Assembly: GCF_023159225.1 (NCBI RefSeq)
Contig: NC_063161.1
Location: 124,162,958 to 124,226,957, forward strand
Direction: 5' to 3'
DNA length: 64,000 bases
Origin: Perognathus longimembris pacificus
Lineage: Eukaryota; Chordata; Mammalia; Rodentia; Heteromyidae
A program made the position numbers and the translations under genes. The notes under the pieces are model-generated. The model worked only from the letters and a program-made list of their open reading frames with translations. It had not been told where the DNA came from and did not search any database. Every line of letters begins with the position of its first letter. The stretch's first letter is position 1. This document shows, piece by piece, positions 11,096 to 23,477 of this stretch.

Positions 11096-11642
11096 TGTCG
11101 GGATCTGGGCGATCCCTTTCTCCCCAATTTCCCAGGGAGAAATGGTTGAACTCCAAAAACTATGAGAGAGCACTCGGCCTTATTTCCTGCCCTCGGGAAA
11201 TGAAGGCGTACCCTCGTGGACTTGCGCTATGTTGAGGAAAGGTTGCCGGAGCCTCCCCTCCACCCCTTCCCCCTCCATGCCCTCACATGTCAGGATCAGC
11301 GGGGAAAGGACTCCAGGGAAACGCCCGATGGTGGAATGCATCTCAAAGGCTTTAATTTGGGAGGGGGGCTTATATAGCGGTCATGGTGGGAGAGGAAAGG
11401 ACTTGGGCCATTGGCCAAGCCGGACTGCCCATCAGGTGATGTCATGAAACCTCCCCTGTGGGCTGGACAATCCCTATCACGGTGGCACACATGCGTTCAC
11501 CCCCCAGGGTAGGGAGGGCTTCTTTTCAGTTTGATGCCGGAAGGTGGGAGGGGCTCGCTCCCACACTGTCCCAGGGCTGGGGGAAGGGCAGTGTCTCGCT
11601 CTTGGCGCCCTTCCCCCACCAAAGCCAAAACAGTCCCCAACA
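11096..11642 (-). mobile_element. Solo LTR of an endogenous retrovirus-like element (family A, copy 1)
   Basis: On the minus strand it starts tgttggggactg (11642) and ends gatcccgaca (11096), giving TGT...ACA termini. It carries a TATA-like ctatataag (about 11370-11378) and an ATTAAA-type poly(A) signal about 20 bases downstream (11350-11358). It is GC- and CpG-rich against an AT-rich background. Flanking hexamers gtttat and tcttat match at 4 of 6 bases, compatible with a decayed 6 bp duplication as made by ERVK/ERV2-type elements, but this is weak. No internal retroviral sequence adjoins it, so it is a solo LTR. It is homologous in the same order to 38565-39111 and 63674-64000. Confidence 0.85.
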
Positions 11643-12918
11643 TCTTATACTATCTTACTATTAAAATACTGCTGAGTGATGAAGGGGAAGTATTCTGATT
11701 CTACCTTTTCTCACACTCTGACTGTGGCCCATGATCATTAATTGTAAGAGGACAGGACTAACCAGCAGCGCAATATGAAGCCATCACTTCACATTTCCTC
11801 CTCCCCTTCCCTCTCCCTAGGTGAAATTCTTCATCAATATTCTTCTAATAATAAATATTAATCTACAAAATAAATATGAAAAAAGAGTGTGATAAGATAT
11901 ACATACAAGTAGAAATAAGTTAAATATTTTTTTCCTGTTTTTCTCCAAGGGAATAATTACCTTAAAGCCCAAAACTTATCAACTTTTTGTTTTTTTGTGC
12001 CTCCAGATTTTATTTTACTAGCTTTAGTTAATTGTGGGTAGCAATGTAATTGTGAAAAAAAATCTTATCAGTACCAAATGTTCTTTCTGTAATCCCTCTG
12101 ATCTGTGAAATGTGTATAAAAAGAGACCTTAAAAAGGAAAATGAGTTTGAGCTCAGGAAATGGAGCAGATTGGCAGCTCTCTGGAGGTACTGCTTGTAGT
12201 GTATGTGCAATCTTCCCAGAGCAGAAGACCATCAAAAGCCTCTGACTTTTGATTTCTGAGTTTCTTTCTGGCAGTGTTTTAAATTAGGTTCTTAAAAATC
12301 TCTGAATGCAAGAGACCTACAAATGTTTGGCAAACTATAGTAAATATCCTTCTAAATATATAAGTGAACCCACTAGAAAGCAAGGATAATCCAACAGGCC
12401 AGATTCAACAGATGTCAGATTGATGCCCAGGGGAGCATGTCAGCATCAAAAAAAAAAATTAAAAATTAAAAATTTAAAAAAAAACACAGGATGGGTTTCT
12501 TTCTATGGCTGTGCCAGGGCAGAAGACATGACCTTGAGCCTTAGCCAGAGGATGTGTGAGAACAGTGACTGTGCCAAAAGGGCAGGAACTAGGAAGTGCT
12601 GGGCTGCTGTTTTATGAAGACATACATTAGAAAATAGAAGTAATAAAATCTTCTTTATCACAGCCTGAAATTTGCTAGGAAGAAACAAACCTCTATCAAG
12701 CCTACAGTTCAGTGTCAGAGAAGTTTCCTAATGTAAGTTGACAAATGATAATTAGCTTTGTAAAACCCTCCTACAGTTGAGTCTCCAGCAAAGATGAATC
12801 CACAACACACAAAGAAAAACAACAAAAAAAGCATAAGGGAAGCAAATCCTCCCAAATAAGACCAGCAAGGATAATGAGATCTCACATTGATCCAGGTAGA
12901 ATCACCTTATACAGCAAA
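11643..12918. other. No gene or recognised repeat
   Basis: Contains an A/T-rich simple patch (12449-12484). Frames here are short and unsupported. Confidence 0.55.
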
Positions 12919-12995
12919 TCTGTCTGTCAGTCTGTCTCTCTCTCTCTCTCTATCTTTATTTCTCTCTCTATATATATATGTATATGAATATATAT
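12919..12995. repeat. CTGT/CT/AT compound microsatellite
   Basis: Successive tctgtctg, (CT)n, then (TA)n and tatatgaa units. Confidence 0.92.
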
Positions 12996-13899
12996 GAATA
13001 ATATTTTGGTAAAGTAGTAAGTTATCAGAACTTGAAAGAAGAATAAAATATTGAAAATAAGAAGCAGACCAATATGGTAAGAATGAATAAGAAGTATAGG
13101 GATGAAGTACAATTTATAATTAATACATGAGAGTGTTCAAGACAAAGACTGGGTTATAATTTAGATCAAAAGAAGTTGACAAGTTGTTCCTCAAACAGAG
13201 TTAAAGATATGAGACAGATGAGGACTTGAAAAGAAGGCCTTGAACAGACTGAGTTGGAATTAGAGACCAATTGGAAGCAATGATAGAGACAACATCAGAA
13301 AAGCTAAGCATCAGCATGATTTTTTAAATAGAGTTTGGCTTTACTAATTACAGGGGGTAGGTGAGTTTACTCTTGCACCCCACATGTATGCAATATTTTC
13401 CAAACAATATTACCCTCTCTGTGATTCTTCCTAACTCTTTTCCCTCTTCAGATGACACTTCTTTTGATGAAAAAGGAATCATCTTTCAATCTCAGCTAGC
13501 ACAGAAAATTACCAGTGGAATAAATATATGTCTTAACCAACTGTGAAGTACCAGGACAAAGAAATTTCTAAAGTACTCAAAGCAGGTGCCATTGGATATG
13601 AAGTATGTTTCCAGCTTCATAGGATGCTGAGATGAGGAAGATCCCACATTCAGGACACTCCAGACAAAAAAAGTTGCAAGACTCCATCTCAACAGAAATG
13701 TTGCGCTGGGGGTGTTGTAGAAATAGATAACTTGTTTTGAAGAGCAAGGCCTTGAGCTGAAATCCCACTCCTGCAGAATGACTGACTGACTGAATGAATG
13801 GACAATTTAAGTTTACAGATATTATAACCGCTTGATAAAGGTTATGACCAACATCCTCTATAGGAGAAAAAGAAGGCACTAATGAAGTAAGAAATGCAA
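12996..13899. other. No gene or recognised repeat
   Basis: No coding or element signal beyond a short tgactgactgaatgaatg tandem near 13781. Confidence 0.55.
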
Positions 13900-14096
13900 A
13901 CTGGGTTCTGGTAGTTTATGCTTGTAATCCTAGATATTCAGGAGGCTGATATCTCAGGTTCAATGTTCGATGCCAACCCAGACAAAAAAAGTTTATGAGA
14001 ATCTTATTTCCAGTTAACCCTCTCCCCCCGCCCCGCCACACACACACCAGGAAGTGAAACATCCAGTAGCCAAAAAAAAAAAAAAAAAAAAAAAAA
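13900..14096 (+). mobile_element. B1-like SINE, degenerate, with A tail
   Basis: actgggttctggtagtttat, then tgtaatcctagatattcagg, is the 7SL-type signature. A C-rich/CA patch (14023-14048) and a short Geo-like remnant (caggaagtgaaac) precede an A run at 14072-14096. Confidence 0.75.
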
Positions 14097-14106
14097 GATA
14101 AAGAAA

Positions 14107-14109
14107 ACA

Positions 14110-14153
<44 letters not shown>
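14107..14153. repeat. (CA)n microsatellite
   Basis: Pure CA run. The 119-residue minus-strand frame with a CVCVCV stretch is an artefact of it. Confidence 0.97.
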
Positions 14154-14154
<1 letters not shown>

Positions 14155-14322
14155 TCTTAGCTATGATGGGAAATGTAAATTGAAGGATCATGGTCCAGGC
14201 CTTCCCAGGAGAAATATGAAACTCTACCTGAAAAAATAAATAACCAGAGCAATAAAAGAGCAAGCAGTAGATCAACTACCTAGCAAGTACAAAGCCCCAA
14301 ATTCAAACCCTAGTCATTAAAA
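14154..14322 (+). mobile_element. B1-like + ID composite SINE (B1-dID type)
   Basis: gaaggatcatggtccaggcc is the inner part of the 7SL-type monomer. It is followed by an ID-type tail with ctacctagcaagtacaaag and attcaaaccctag (B box). It differs from the B1+Geo elements because the right half is ID, recognised by the cctagcaag motif. Confidence 0.7.
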
Positions 14323-15205
14323 AGAATTGATAGATTACCTGCAAAAGAGAAATATAATACAAAATAAAATAGACTTCTGTTACCAATTTGACTTGGTACA
14401 CTTCTGTTATACAAGTTGTTTGTTCTTTTGAGATGAGCTTGGCAAACTCATATTTGTTTTTCTTCCTAGAAGATTGCCTTGATAGATAAATAACGCAATC
14501 ATCAAAGTTAGCGTGAGTATATTTTAAAATATATATACTTGGTGGTCCTGTGCCCTGTACTACTTACTCAATATCCATGCAGTCTACTTAATGAGAAGAG
14601 CTTATGACTATATAGCTTACTGTGCTCCACAACTATTATTTTCTAAAGCGTCCTGACTTACTTTCCAAAGAAGCTAAGTCATTTGGAGTCAACCAGTTAC
14701 CATGATGTAGATTAAAGATAACTGTTCTTCATAACTGGTTATCTGTGATTCACTTTCCCCATTTTCCTATCAGATACACCTCCACTAAGCCAAACCCTGA
14801 TTTGCTCCCAGAAGAATGTCGTTTGTTGAGTGTGTATGTGTGTGTATGTGTGTGTATGTGTGTAATGTGCATGTATGTTTCTACTAGTAATGGTCAATTA
14901 AATTAGATAACTCACATGAAACTCATTAATCAGAACTAGAGACCCCATAACTATTCTACTGTCTTCTTTCATGCCTTCTTCCTTTCTGGTACTAAATTCA
15001 GAAATATAACTGAAAGTCAATAATATCTGATGTCAACAGGTTATGTAAATTGAACACTAATGCTGGATTAGGTATGAAGTCTTTAAACAAACCCAATTCT
15101 CTCACTTGCCTTCCTTTCTTACCAACTTTCTTTAATTTCCCCTCTACCCTGAACAGTGTAGATATGGCATATTCAAATAGTCATGCGCAGAATAATTCCA
15201 TTTAT
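14323..15205. other. No gene; a (TGTGTA)n array
   Basis: A tgtgtatgtgtg array at 14830-14864 is the only structure noticed. Confidence 0.55.
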
Positions 15206-15237
<32 letters not shown>

Positions 15238-15241
15238 ACAC
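15206..15241. repeat. (CA)n microsatellite
   Basis: About 18 CA units with one interruption. Confidence 0.96.
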
Positions 15242-16940
15242 CACAAAAAGCAATCTAATTTGCTCAGTTTGTCATTGGTCAATGGCATAAACTTATTACA
15301 TGTTGAAAACCCACTCAGTGTTTGAGAATTTGAATGTCATTTTATTTTGAGTCTAAAAGAAGACTTTCCGAGAAAATGTAAACCTTTGTTGTACATTTTA
15401 ACTATTTGTTTCAATAAAGGCACAAACAAGAAAAAACAAGGGAACTGAAATCTTCTGTGGATGTGAAAACTTTTTTTCTTTTTCCATTGTTTTTGGAAGT
15501 AGCTTGAGAGCAAATACCCACGGAAGATTTTGTGTGTAGAATGCCTCAAAATTCACCTAAGATTTTGCGACAGGCTCTGGATGCACAAAAAAAGTAATAC
15601 CAAGGAATCTTAATCTTTGGAATATTTTGAGCATGGCATGATCACATATGCCATAGATCCAGGAACAGTTTGCCTACAACTTCAGAAAGAATTAGCAAAT
15701 TCTTCAAAGCCCTTAGTAAATGGTTTTACCCAGTGGAGGATACCACCTCATTATCTGCCAAAGCTCACTGAAGTTACATATGCAAAGTAAGCTAGTTGCT
15801 AGATGAATTAAGTAACATTGTCCTCTGAGATATCATACATATGTATTAACTAAGACTTTTTAAAAAAGACTTTGATAATAGCAAAAAATTCTAGATGAAT
15901 CCATGTAAGGAAAAAATTCAGCCTTTTTAATTTTTTACCATCCTTCACAAGGTACATTAAAACCAGAGCAAAGGTAAGAAATCTCTGTAGTTAATTAGTT
16001 TGTCTTCATTAAAATATGCTACTTTCCTCGTTTAATGCACACTTTTGTTTAATGGCATTTCAGTGCTTAAAGAGTGCTTAAAGAAAAGTGCTATGTGCAA
16101 AAAACAGTGACATTACAGCTAAAGTCTGACAAACACAACTAATAACAAAAGACACAATCAATGCAAATAAAGCCCTGAGTCTTCATTGTAAAAGAAAAAA
16201 ATGAAGGCAATTTTACTGTGGAAATAAGAAAAAATTAATTTGTGTTCTTTGATAGCAAACTGTGTATTTTTCAAAATGTCTGCCCTTCAACAAAGCACAG
16301 AGTAGATGTTCATTATATTTGGATTCGATTTATCTGTTGAATGAACTAAACTGGGAATCATAAAAGGAAATGAAGGTCGGTAGAAATACCATGATTTTCC
16401 TACATCAGATGGTCCTAAGTTATAGCAGACATGCCAAATATATCTTATCACTTCTTGAAAGTTTTATTGAAACACACGGAACATACACACTATTATGTAT
16501 GCTCTATCACTGATTTTGCTCTATGGTCTATGGTTTATCACTACTTTCATATTTCAGTGATAGAATTAATTTGTTGCATAAGGACCATATGCTCCATAAA
16601 TACTGAGAATTTACTTTCTGCTTCTTGGAAGATTCATACCTCTCCTCAAGTGGACTCTCACCCACTGTGTAATATAGTTTTTAGTAGAAAGAATTTCAAG
16701 TAGAACCTTTTGAGAAACAGTTCATTTCAACAGTTAAAGTGTCCTATGTTGCTGATTCTATCATTTAATTTCTAGAACTATCTTATGTAGGTATTCATTG
16801 AAGCATAATTTTGAATAACAAAAATTAAACTTTGTTTAAAAGATGATTACTACCTAGCCATAGGAGAATGCTAACTAAAGCATGGCCAACCTTATTAAGG
16901 AATGCTGGAAAAATGATTGTGAACAATCATATAAAAGTTC
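15242..16940. other. No gene; one small tandem duplication
   Basis: An 11 bp tandem duplication agtgcttaaag occurs at 16062-16083. Nothing else recognised. Confidence 0.5.
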
Positions 16941-16950
16941 TCAAGTATAA

Positions 16951-17061
16951 GAAGTAGCACTGTGGCTCAAGTGGTAGAATGTTAACATTGAGCACAAAGG
17001 GGCTCAGAAACCACACCTAGGCCCTGAGTTAAAGCCCCACAACCAATGACAAGAAAAATTT
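16951..17061 (+). mobile_element. Standalone Geo monomer SINE with target-site duplication
   Basis: Only the right-hand monomer is present: gtggctcaagtggtagaatg, then ggccctgagttaaagcccca and an A-rich end. It is flanked by tcaagtataa at 16941-16950 and 17062-17071 (10/10). The insertion therefore begins at the Geo monomer itself. It could be a 5'-truncated dimer or an independently mobilised monomer. Confidence 0.78.
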
Positions 17062-17324
17062 TCAAGTATAAAAAGATAGTTGTGGAACAACAATAAGCTA
17101 TTATTAATGCTTAAGAAGTAGATATGTATATATTTATATGAAAAGAAAAGTAATTGGAAAATTATACATAGAATTAGTAATCATACATTTCTCTGTGAAG
17201 AAGAGTAGAATTACAGGAGTGAGTGAAAAGGAACTTTTTCATATTTTTATCCATAGCTTCTTTTCATTATTTCTGGTGCAAATAAAACATATTTCAAACT
17301 AGATTATTTAAATATAGAGTGATT

Positions 17325-17960
17325 CAATATTCGAGGAAGACATTTGTATGCCTGTGTTTATTGTGGCTCAGTTCAATAGAAGCAGTTGAAGTGTCCAGCA
17401 ACCAACATGTGGATAAGGAAACTATGGTATATATATACTATGAAATATTATACAGCCATAAAGGAAGAAGAAAAAAGAACTATTTACAGGAACAAAGATA
17501 AAAATCATATTTTCGTTCATTTGTAGACTCTAGACCTAAAAAGTAGCTATATCCGAGTATGTCTATATATATGTATACACACATATATAGATATATAGAT
17601 AGATAAATGTTTGTGTATGCCTATATGTGTGTATATAGAAAGTAATTGTAGTTGTAGGGGTGTTTGGGTAAAGGAGGGAAGGAAAGAGAATGATGGATAA
17701 CATAGGATACAGATAATACATTTTGATGGCATAGAAATCCCAGTGAAAGCTGCTAAATAATAGGGAATGGGAAGGCATGGAAAGAATAAGTGGCATACAT
17801 GCATGTAAATAGAACAATGAAAGCTGCTTAGATGGCTTTAAGAAAATGAGAGGGGAAATGAAAGAGAGAGAGGTATGTTTGAACTGGTTATGCTGTATCA
17901 CAGTGAAACAACCTTGTACAATTAATTGATAACAAATATATATATAATTTTATATGTCTA
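17325..17960 (+). mobile_element. Ancient LINE-1 (L1M-type) ORF2 end and 3' UTR
   Basis: tgtccagcaaccaacatgtg, ggtatatatatactatgaaa and attatacagccataaaggaa match the well-known end of mammalian L1 ORF2 (the stretch encoding the MEYYAAIK-like motif). The reading frame is badly broken. It is interrupted by a TATA/TAGA microsatellite and ends with gtacaattaattgataacaa, typical of an old L1 3' end. Confidence 0.75.
17560..17636. repeat. TATA/TAGA/TGTA compound microsatellite
   Basis: tatatatgtatacacacata and (TAGA)n units inside the old L1 3' UTR. Confidence 0.88.
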
Positions 17961-19449
17961 AATTTCTTACCACCAAATAATCTTTTTTTAGAAATATAGC
18001 AGATAATTCAGTGAACTAATCTTTTGCTTTTGTGAGCCAAAGCAATGCCTGAATGGTCAACTTCACTAGGATTAGCCCCTTTTTCATTTTGATTTCACTC
18101 TGCAAGAAGCCTAATACTTCCCTCTGTTTATTTCCTAAATCTTATTCCACTCCCTTCTTGAACAGAAAGAAAGGTTTATCACTTCTCCATTCTAGCCCTA
18201 AATAGAACAACTAACCTATAGGAACCAATCTTTACCTCTAAACAACAAATTAATTCTCTCAGATCTCTTCTCCCAAGACAAATCCTTTAAAACTGTACTT
18301 CACTGAACTCTTTGTGGTTGTATGGAATATTACTGAACTTCTAGACCAAATGGAGTCGCAAGAGTAAGGAAGTAGCTAGTTATCTCTGTCTGAAAGCACT
18401 CATCCTTGATCTGTTCCTGAGCTTATGTTCTGATGCACAGATTTCATTTTCACTTTCTTTTGTGATGAAAACAGAAAAATAAAATAAAAACTTGCTCTGA
18501 CTCTGTGTCTGTTGCTGTTGCTGCTTCAAAGTGAGTTTATATTGTGTGGTGCCTTACACAGGATGTTGCTTTTGTCAGTCAAGCTCATCTTGAAGGTCAC
18601 TCAAAAACAGCCCTGTGTTCAGGTGAGGGAAGAAACTGTAGCCAATGTTCCTTGAATTAGTGCCTTTTTATATGCAAAGTAATTTATTGAATTAATTATA
18701 TATACTATATATGCTCTTCACACAATTATATGAAAATTATATTATAGTAAGTATTTTTAGTAAGTATAGCTAAATATTTTGTACAAAGGGGTTTCATTTA
18801 AACTAGGGTATTTGTGCACTGAGGAGAGTCATAATAAATCTGTGTGAAGCGAGAAATCATGTTACTTTCATCCATTTAGGGAAAGAAGTAGAAGATTAGG
18901 AAGTAAAGATTCCAAAGTTGCTGGGGTTTGAATATTGGTACACTGGAACCCCCTCTTCCACCTGCCTGATCATAGGCAGGGACCCAAGTCTACTGTTTTA
19001 GCAGCTGCCAGAGATTGGTTGTTTTGTTTTATTTAGAATGTACATGTATATGATATACCTGAAAAGTTCTTGATGCTTTATGATTGTTGGCTCTCATGAT
19101 TGTTAATCTCAAAAGATAAAGGAGAGACCCAAAACATCAGAATGTAGTGCGCTTGGACAAGGATCTTTAAAGAGATAATGAAGACTGGTAGGTCATAGGT
19201 GGAGCCATGTTCCAGTGTATTTGGTGGCTTGATAGTCAAGAAAGAAACACCAACAGTGAGCCAGTAGAGTGGGTGGCTCACATAACCGTGTAGCTGTACA
19301 GAAAGTGAGTCCTCAGGAGAAACCATCACTTCTCTCCTGCAGGACTCATCAAGATTTATCATATTCATACTATGCTTAAGTCATAAATCAATTCCCACCA
19401 TTCCTAGTTGTTCTAGTTTAATACATACTTGATTTTTTTCCTTTATTGT
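17961..19449. other. No gene; possible but unproven old LTR at 18250-18660
   Basis: The segment aaaataaaataaaaacttgc, followed by tctgactctgtgtctgttgc, resembles the poly(A)-signal/U5 end of a MaLR-type LTR, but I cannot define its ends. Confidence 0.3.

Positions 19450-19490
<41 letters not shown>
19450..19490. repeat. (GT)n microsatellite
   Basis: About 20 uninterrupted GT units at the tail side of the minus-strand SINE that follows. Confidence 0.97.
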
Positions 19491-19492
<2 letters not shown>

Positions 19493-19745
19493 GTAGTGGG
19501 GTTTGAACTCAGGATATTGAGCTCCTCAATCACTTTTTTTCACTCAAGGCTTGTGCTTTATCATTTGACTTACACCTCCAGTTCTAGGTTTGGGATGTTT
19601 TTTGTTTTTTGGTTGATTTTTGTTTTTTGGGGTGTTTTTTTTTTTGGTGGGAGATAAGAGTCTCACTCACAGTTTGTTTGCCCAGACTTGCTTTGAACTA
19701 TGATCCTCAGAACTTAGCCTCTTGAGTAGTTACAATTATAAATTA
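19491..19745 (-). mobile_element. B1-like + Geo composite SINE, minus strand
   Basis: ggggtttgaactcagga and ctcaaggcttgtgctttatc are the Geo half in complement. Then gtctcactcacagtttgttt, tgcccagacttgctttgaac and agcctcttgagtagttacaa give the 7SL-type half. The tail has become the (GT)n array. Confidence 0.75.
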
Positions 19746-21439
19746 GGTATATAAAATAGGATTCCATCTAGAATTGTAATACTATCAGTGCCTGACTTCT
19801 GTTTTCTTTTATTTTGTTTTACTGACTTCCCTAACCCCCACCCCAACTTAGTTCTAGGAGTTATCTTTCTTTGACTACATTTGTAAAGAGAAATATTTAA
19901 AATGGAGCTTTTTTCTGAGTGTACTCTCCATTCTCCACCTATTGGAAACTGGGCTTGTGCTTTAGGAGGCCTGATTCAGTAGGGCTAGTTTCCCCACTAG
20001 TAGCTTAAACATCCCAAGAGATCAGTTCCATGTAAATAATATGGAAAAAATAAAAGACCAGATATCTGCAAAGTGAAAACTGTCTCTGCTTGCTGTGACC
20101 TTTGATGCTTCTACATCAATTGTGGCTGAAGTCTTGGGCAGCCACATTACATGATGGATCCTTTGCTTTTCCCTGAATCTAAATTGCCACTGAGAATTGC
20201 TGTCTCTTACCCAAGTCTAAACAATAATGGGTACACCAAAAATAAGTGCACCACATGCAATTTAGAGTTTCTATACAGTAGTGACTTAAGGGTGACCATC
20301 TGATTTATAAAGATGAACCCTTAGAGGAGAGTTGAAAATCATTTTCCACAGACTCCAATAGGAAAAAGAACCCCATAGATTTCTCATTCCAAAGAAGAAC
20401 AATGAGCTTGGTTAGGATTGGGAAAAAGTCTCACATTATCTGAAAACTGGACTTTACACCACCACTGTGAAACATGGAGTTAAATATACCTAAGATGGAT
20501 CTTGAAGGGTAGGTAGGAAATAAGCTTACCAGAATAATCAGAGGCTGTTACATAGAAAACTAAATGTGTATGCATGTGCATGCACACGTTCACTAAAAAA
20601 AGGAAATGACCACCATATACAGTGTAGCACCTTTGTATATAAGAATTCCCTTGTTGCAATAAGTCAAGAAGTCAATCAGTATTGATTTAGCCAAAAATAG
20701 TCATGTATATGTTTTGGTAGTAAAAGGGAAGCATGTATGTACAGGTGCAATGAATGATCTAAAATCTGGTGTTCTACTGCGAACAATCAATAAATAATTA
20801 TCAAAATATTATTTAATAATATAATCACAATTAGGAAAACCAAAAGTTAAAAATAGCTGCCATTGAAAATTACATTCTTTAATGACTTTCACTGTATTTT
20901 CGTATTGCTTGAGTTTTATTAAATATACAGGCATATTTCTTTAACAAAATAAAACTCAATTTTACATATCTTAAGTACAATGCATTTTAGAGTGTTAAAT
21001 AGATTTTAAGAATTGTAAGGATCCTTCTGTGCTCTTGCAATCTGATTAAAACCATCATAAGGAGTGCCAAGGGTGAAAGAAGGGAGAAGGGAGGAATATT
21101 ACTATGTAGATGAATGGGTAGATAATAGAAAAAATGAGGGAGGAAGGAAGAAATAGAGATATAGAAAAACAGAGAGAGAAGAATTTTGCTCATTTAATGA
21201 TGCAGCAACAGAATACCAGAGACTGGTAACTTCTGAAGAACAGAACTTACTTTCTTACTGTGCCAGAGAGTAGGAAGTCTGAGATTAACAAAGGATCTTT
21301 GGGATGTAGGGTTGCTAACAAAGAAGATGGAGAGAAAATGAGAGGGAGGGTAGCAAAAAGGATGCTAACCTGACTTTAAATTAAAAAAATACTTTTATGG
21401 TTATTTTTTCTTTTATTTTATTAATTTTATCTTTATGTT
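19746..21439. other. No gene or recognised repeat
   Basis: Unremarkable; purine-rich at 21060-21180. Confidence 0.5.
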
Positions 21440-21511
21440 GTACCAAGGAGTCAAGCCCAGGGCCTCATACATGCTAGGTAAACATCATACCTCCAAGTCA
21501 TTCCCTGCCCT
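21440..21511 (-). mobile_element. ID-type SINE fragment, minus strand
   Basis: gtcaagcccagggcctcata, catgctaggtaaacatcata and cctccaagtcattccctgcc are the complement of an ID element, with the B box at the left end. Confidence 0.65.
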
Positions 21512-23302
21512 TTACTGACTTTTATAACAATCCCATTCTTTTAACAACTCTGCACAACCCAAAGCCACTAAAACACCAATATCTCAACATGTAACATTGG
21601 CAAATAGTTCTGAATCATAGCAAATAGAAAGGAAGATAGATACACAGTTTAAGATAAATTAACCTCATAACATCTTACGATATTTCAATGTTCTATGGCT
21701 TAACCAAAGTTCTGTACTGGAAATTATAGGACCAGAGATTAAAACCAAGATCTGCCTTTCTCCATGACCCATATTTTCTTCCGTTTACTATGAACCAGTT
21801 GAGGATGGTTGTAAACTCACCTTAGATTTGTAATCCTACATTTCCTTTTAACTCTTGTGGTTACTAAATACAGCAAGATTGGTTATTCTTACAAGTAGAC
21901 ATCAGCATTAATTTTTCCTGAATAATAAGAACTCACATGTATTTATCAAAGTGGAAATGTAAACACTTTTTTGATTCACCACAAAGCATCTGTTTCTCTA
22001 TCTTTATCATGGGATTAGCTTGCAGCTCTCTTCTAAAACATGGCATAATTGAAGTTATAAGGTAAAGGGAACTTCAAAATGATCAGGGTTGGGGCAGGCA
22101 CAGAGGGGCGAACAATTTCCACCAACATCATAAGGACCCTTTGAAAATCCTTGGCTATTAACTAAAGAATGAGATTAGACTCATGTCAAACTTCAAAGCT
22201 TCTTCTAACCACCTATTTTAAAGGGCTTTTCTCTAGAAATAAAATAGTTTCCCTTTTTCTTCATGACACAGTGAGAAATAGATTTCTGTTCATTTATACT
22301 TTTCTTCTTTAGGATAAAAAATCCTTTGAGTTTATATATGAGAGGATGGATTCTTGTCCTGCCCTTTCTCTCAATGATTTTTCAAGGTAATAAGCTGAAA
22401 TACATGCAAACATTTTTTTCCAATTTGTGATGAGCAGTCAATAAACAGAAAAATGCTAATCATACTAATTTCTTCACACTGGCAAAGTGATGCATAAATA
22501 ATCTATTAACATGCACAGGCCAACAGGGTTAAGCTGTTAAAATATTGTCATTGATTTCTCCTTTTCTCCATATACCCACTCTTTATTCCTCTGGTACAGT
22601 ATAACCCCTCTTTTTCACTATAGTATAAAATTTTGCTCCCTTGAGCATGGTTGTGAAGCTCTGCTCTTAAAACATTAATTAAAAGGAGGTGAAGTGTTTG
22701 ACTAATCGGCAGAGGAGTCTGTAGGGCTCCAGTGCTGAGTGACAAATGTCAATATGTGCTTTAGGTCTGTTGGATCAACCAGCCAATATGGAGAACCTGA
22801 TCAATCATCTTGTCACCATTCCCCTCAGCATCCCAGAAGCCTGCCAATTAAAAAAATGTTGTAATCACAATACATCACTCAGCTGCTATTGCGAGATCAT
22901 GATAAATAGGGACCTTTTTCTCCATTTCTGCTGAGTATTTGATGTCTGTTTTGAAAATTTATTTCATTTTGTAAGTTGCTGTAGAACTTAGATCCAAACT
23001 GAAAAGGAGAGCATATGTGTGAGTGTATTCGTATTCTGTTCTTTTTTTCCCCAAAGCATAAATTAACATTTTGTTGAATAGGTATAAATTCTTGTGGACT
23101 TCTGAAAAGTGACAGAAATGGTTAGGATATTAACTTGTATTACTCAGGATTGGTCCTTTTAGTAGCTCTTTTTCTCCACATAGGCAAAGTTTGGAGTTTT
23201 CTTGGGTGAACGGTCACTAAAAGTGAAAAAAGAGACAACAAGCAAATTCTTTCAAATACTTATTTTGACAAAGCACCAGGATATTCTCCCTTAAGTATAT
23301 TT
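21512..23302. other. No gene; unique-looking stretch at 22650-22960
   Basis: No transposon or coding signal. The segment around 22650-22960 has balanced base composition and no obvious decay into simple sequence, which would be compatible with a conserved noncoding element. One sequence cannot show this. Confidence 0.35.
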
Positions 23303-23477
23303 GCTCAAGGCTGAAGCTCTACCACTTGAGCCGCAGGTCTACTCTGGGCTTTTCGATTGTCAGCTGGAGATAAGCATTTCACAGACTTTCCTGCCCAGGC
23401 TGACTTTGAGCCTTGATCCTCAGATTTCAATCTTCTTAATAGATAGAATTACATGTGTGAGCCACTCATACCTGCCC
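23303..23477 (-). mobile_element. B1-like + Geo composite SINE, minus strand, old
   Basis: gctcaaggctgaagctctac and cacttgagccgcaggtctac (Geo half) are followed by gactttcctgcccaggctga, ctttgagccttgatcctcag and catgtgtgagccactcatac (7SL half). Confidence 0.75.

Noticed and set aside
13916..14275. Frame with a CVCVCV run and possible membrane segment
   Set aside because: Produced by (CA)n, a poly(A) run and two SINEs.
16062..16083. agtgcttaaag tandem as a regulatory array
   Set aside because: Only two units; more simply a small slippage duplication.
18250..18660. MaLR-type LTR
   Set aside because: Only the A-rich/U5-like end resembles one; no termini or duplication could be located.
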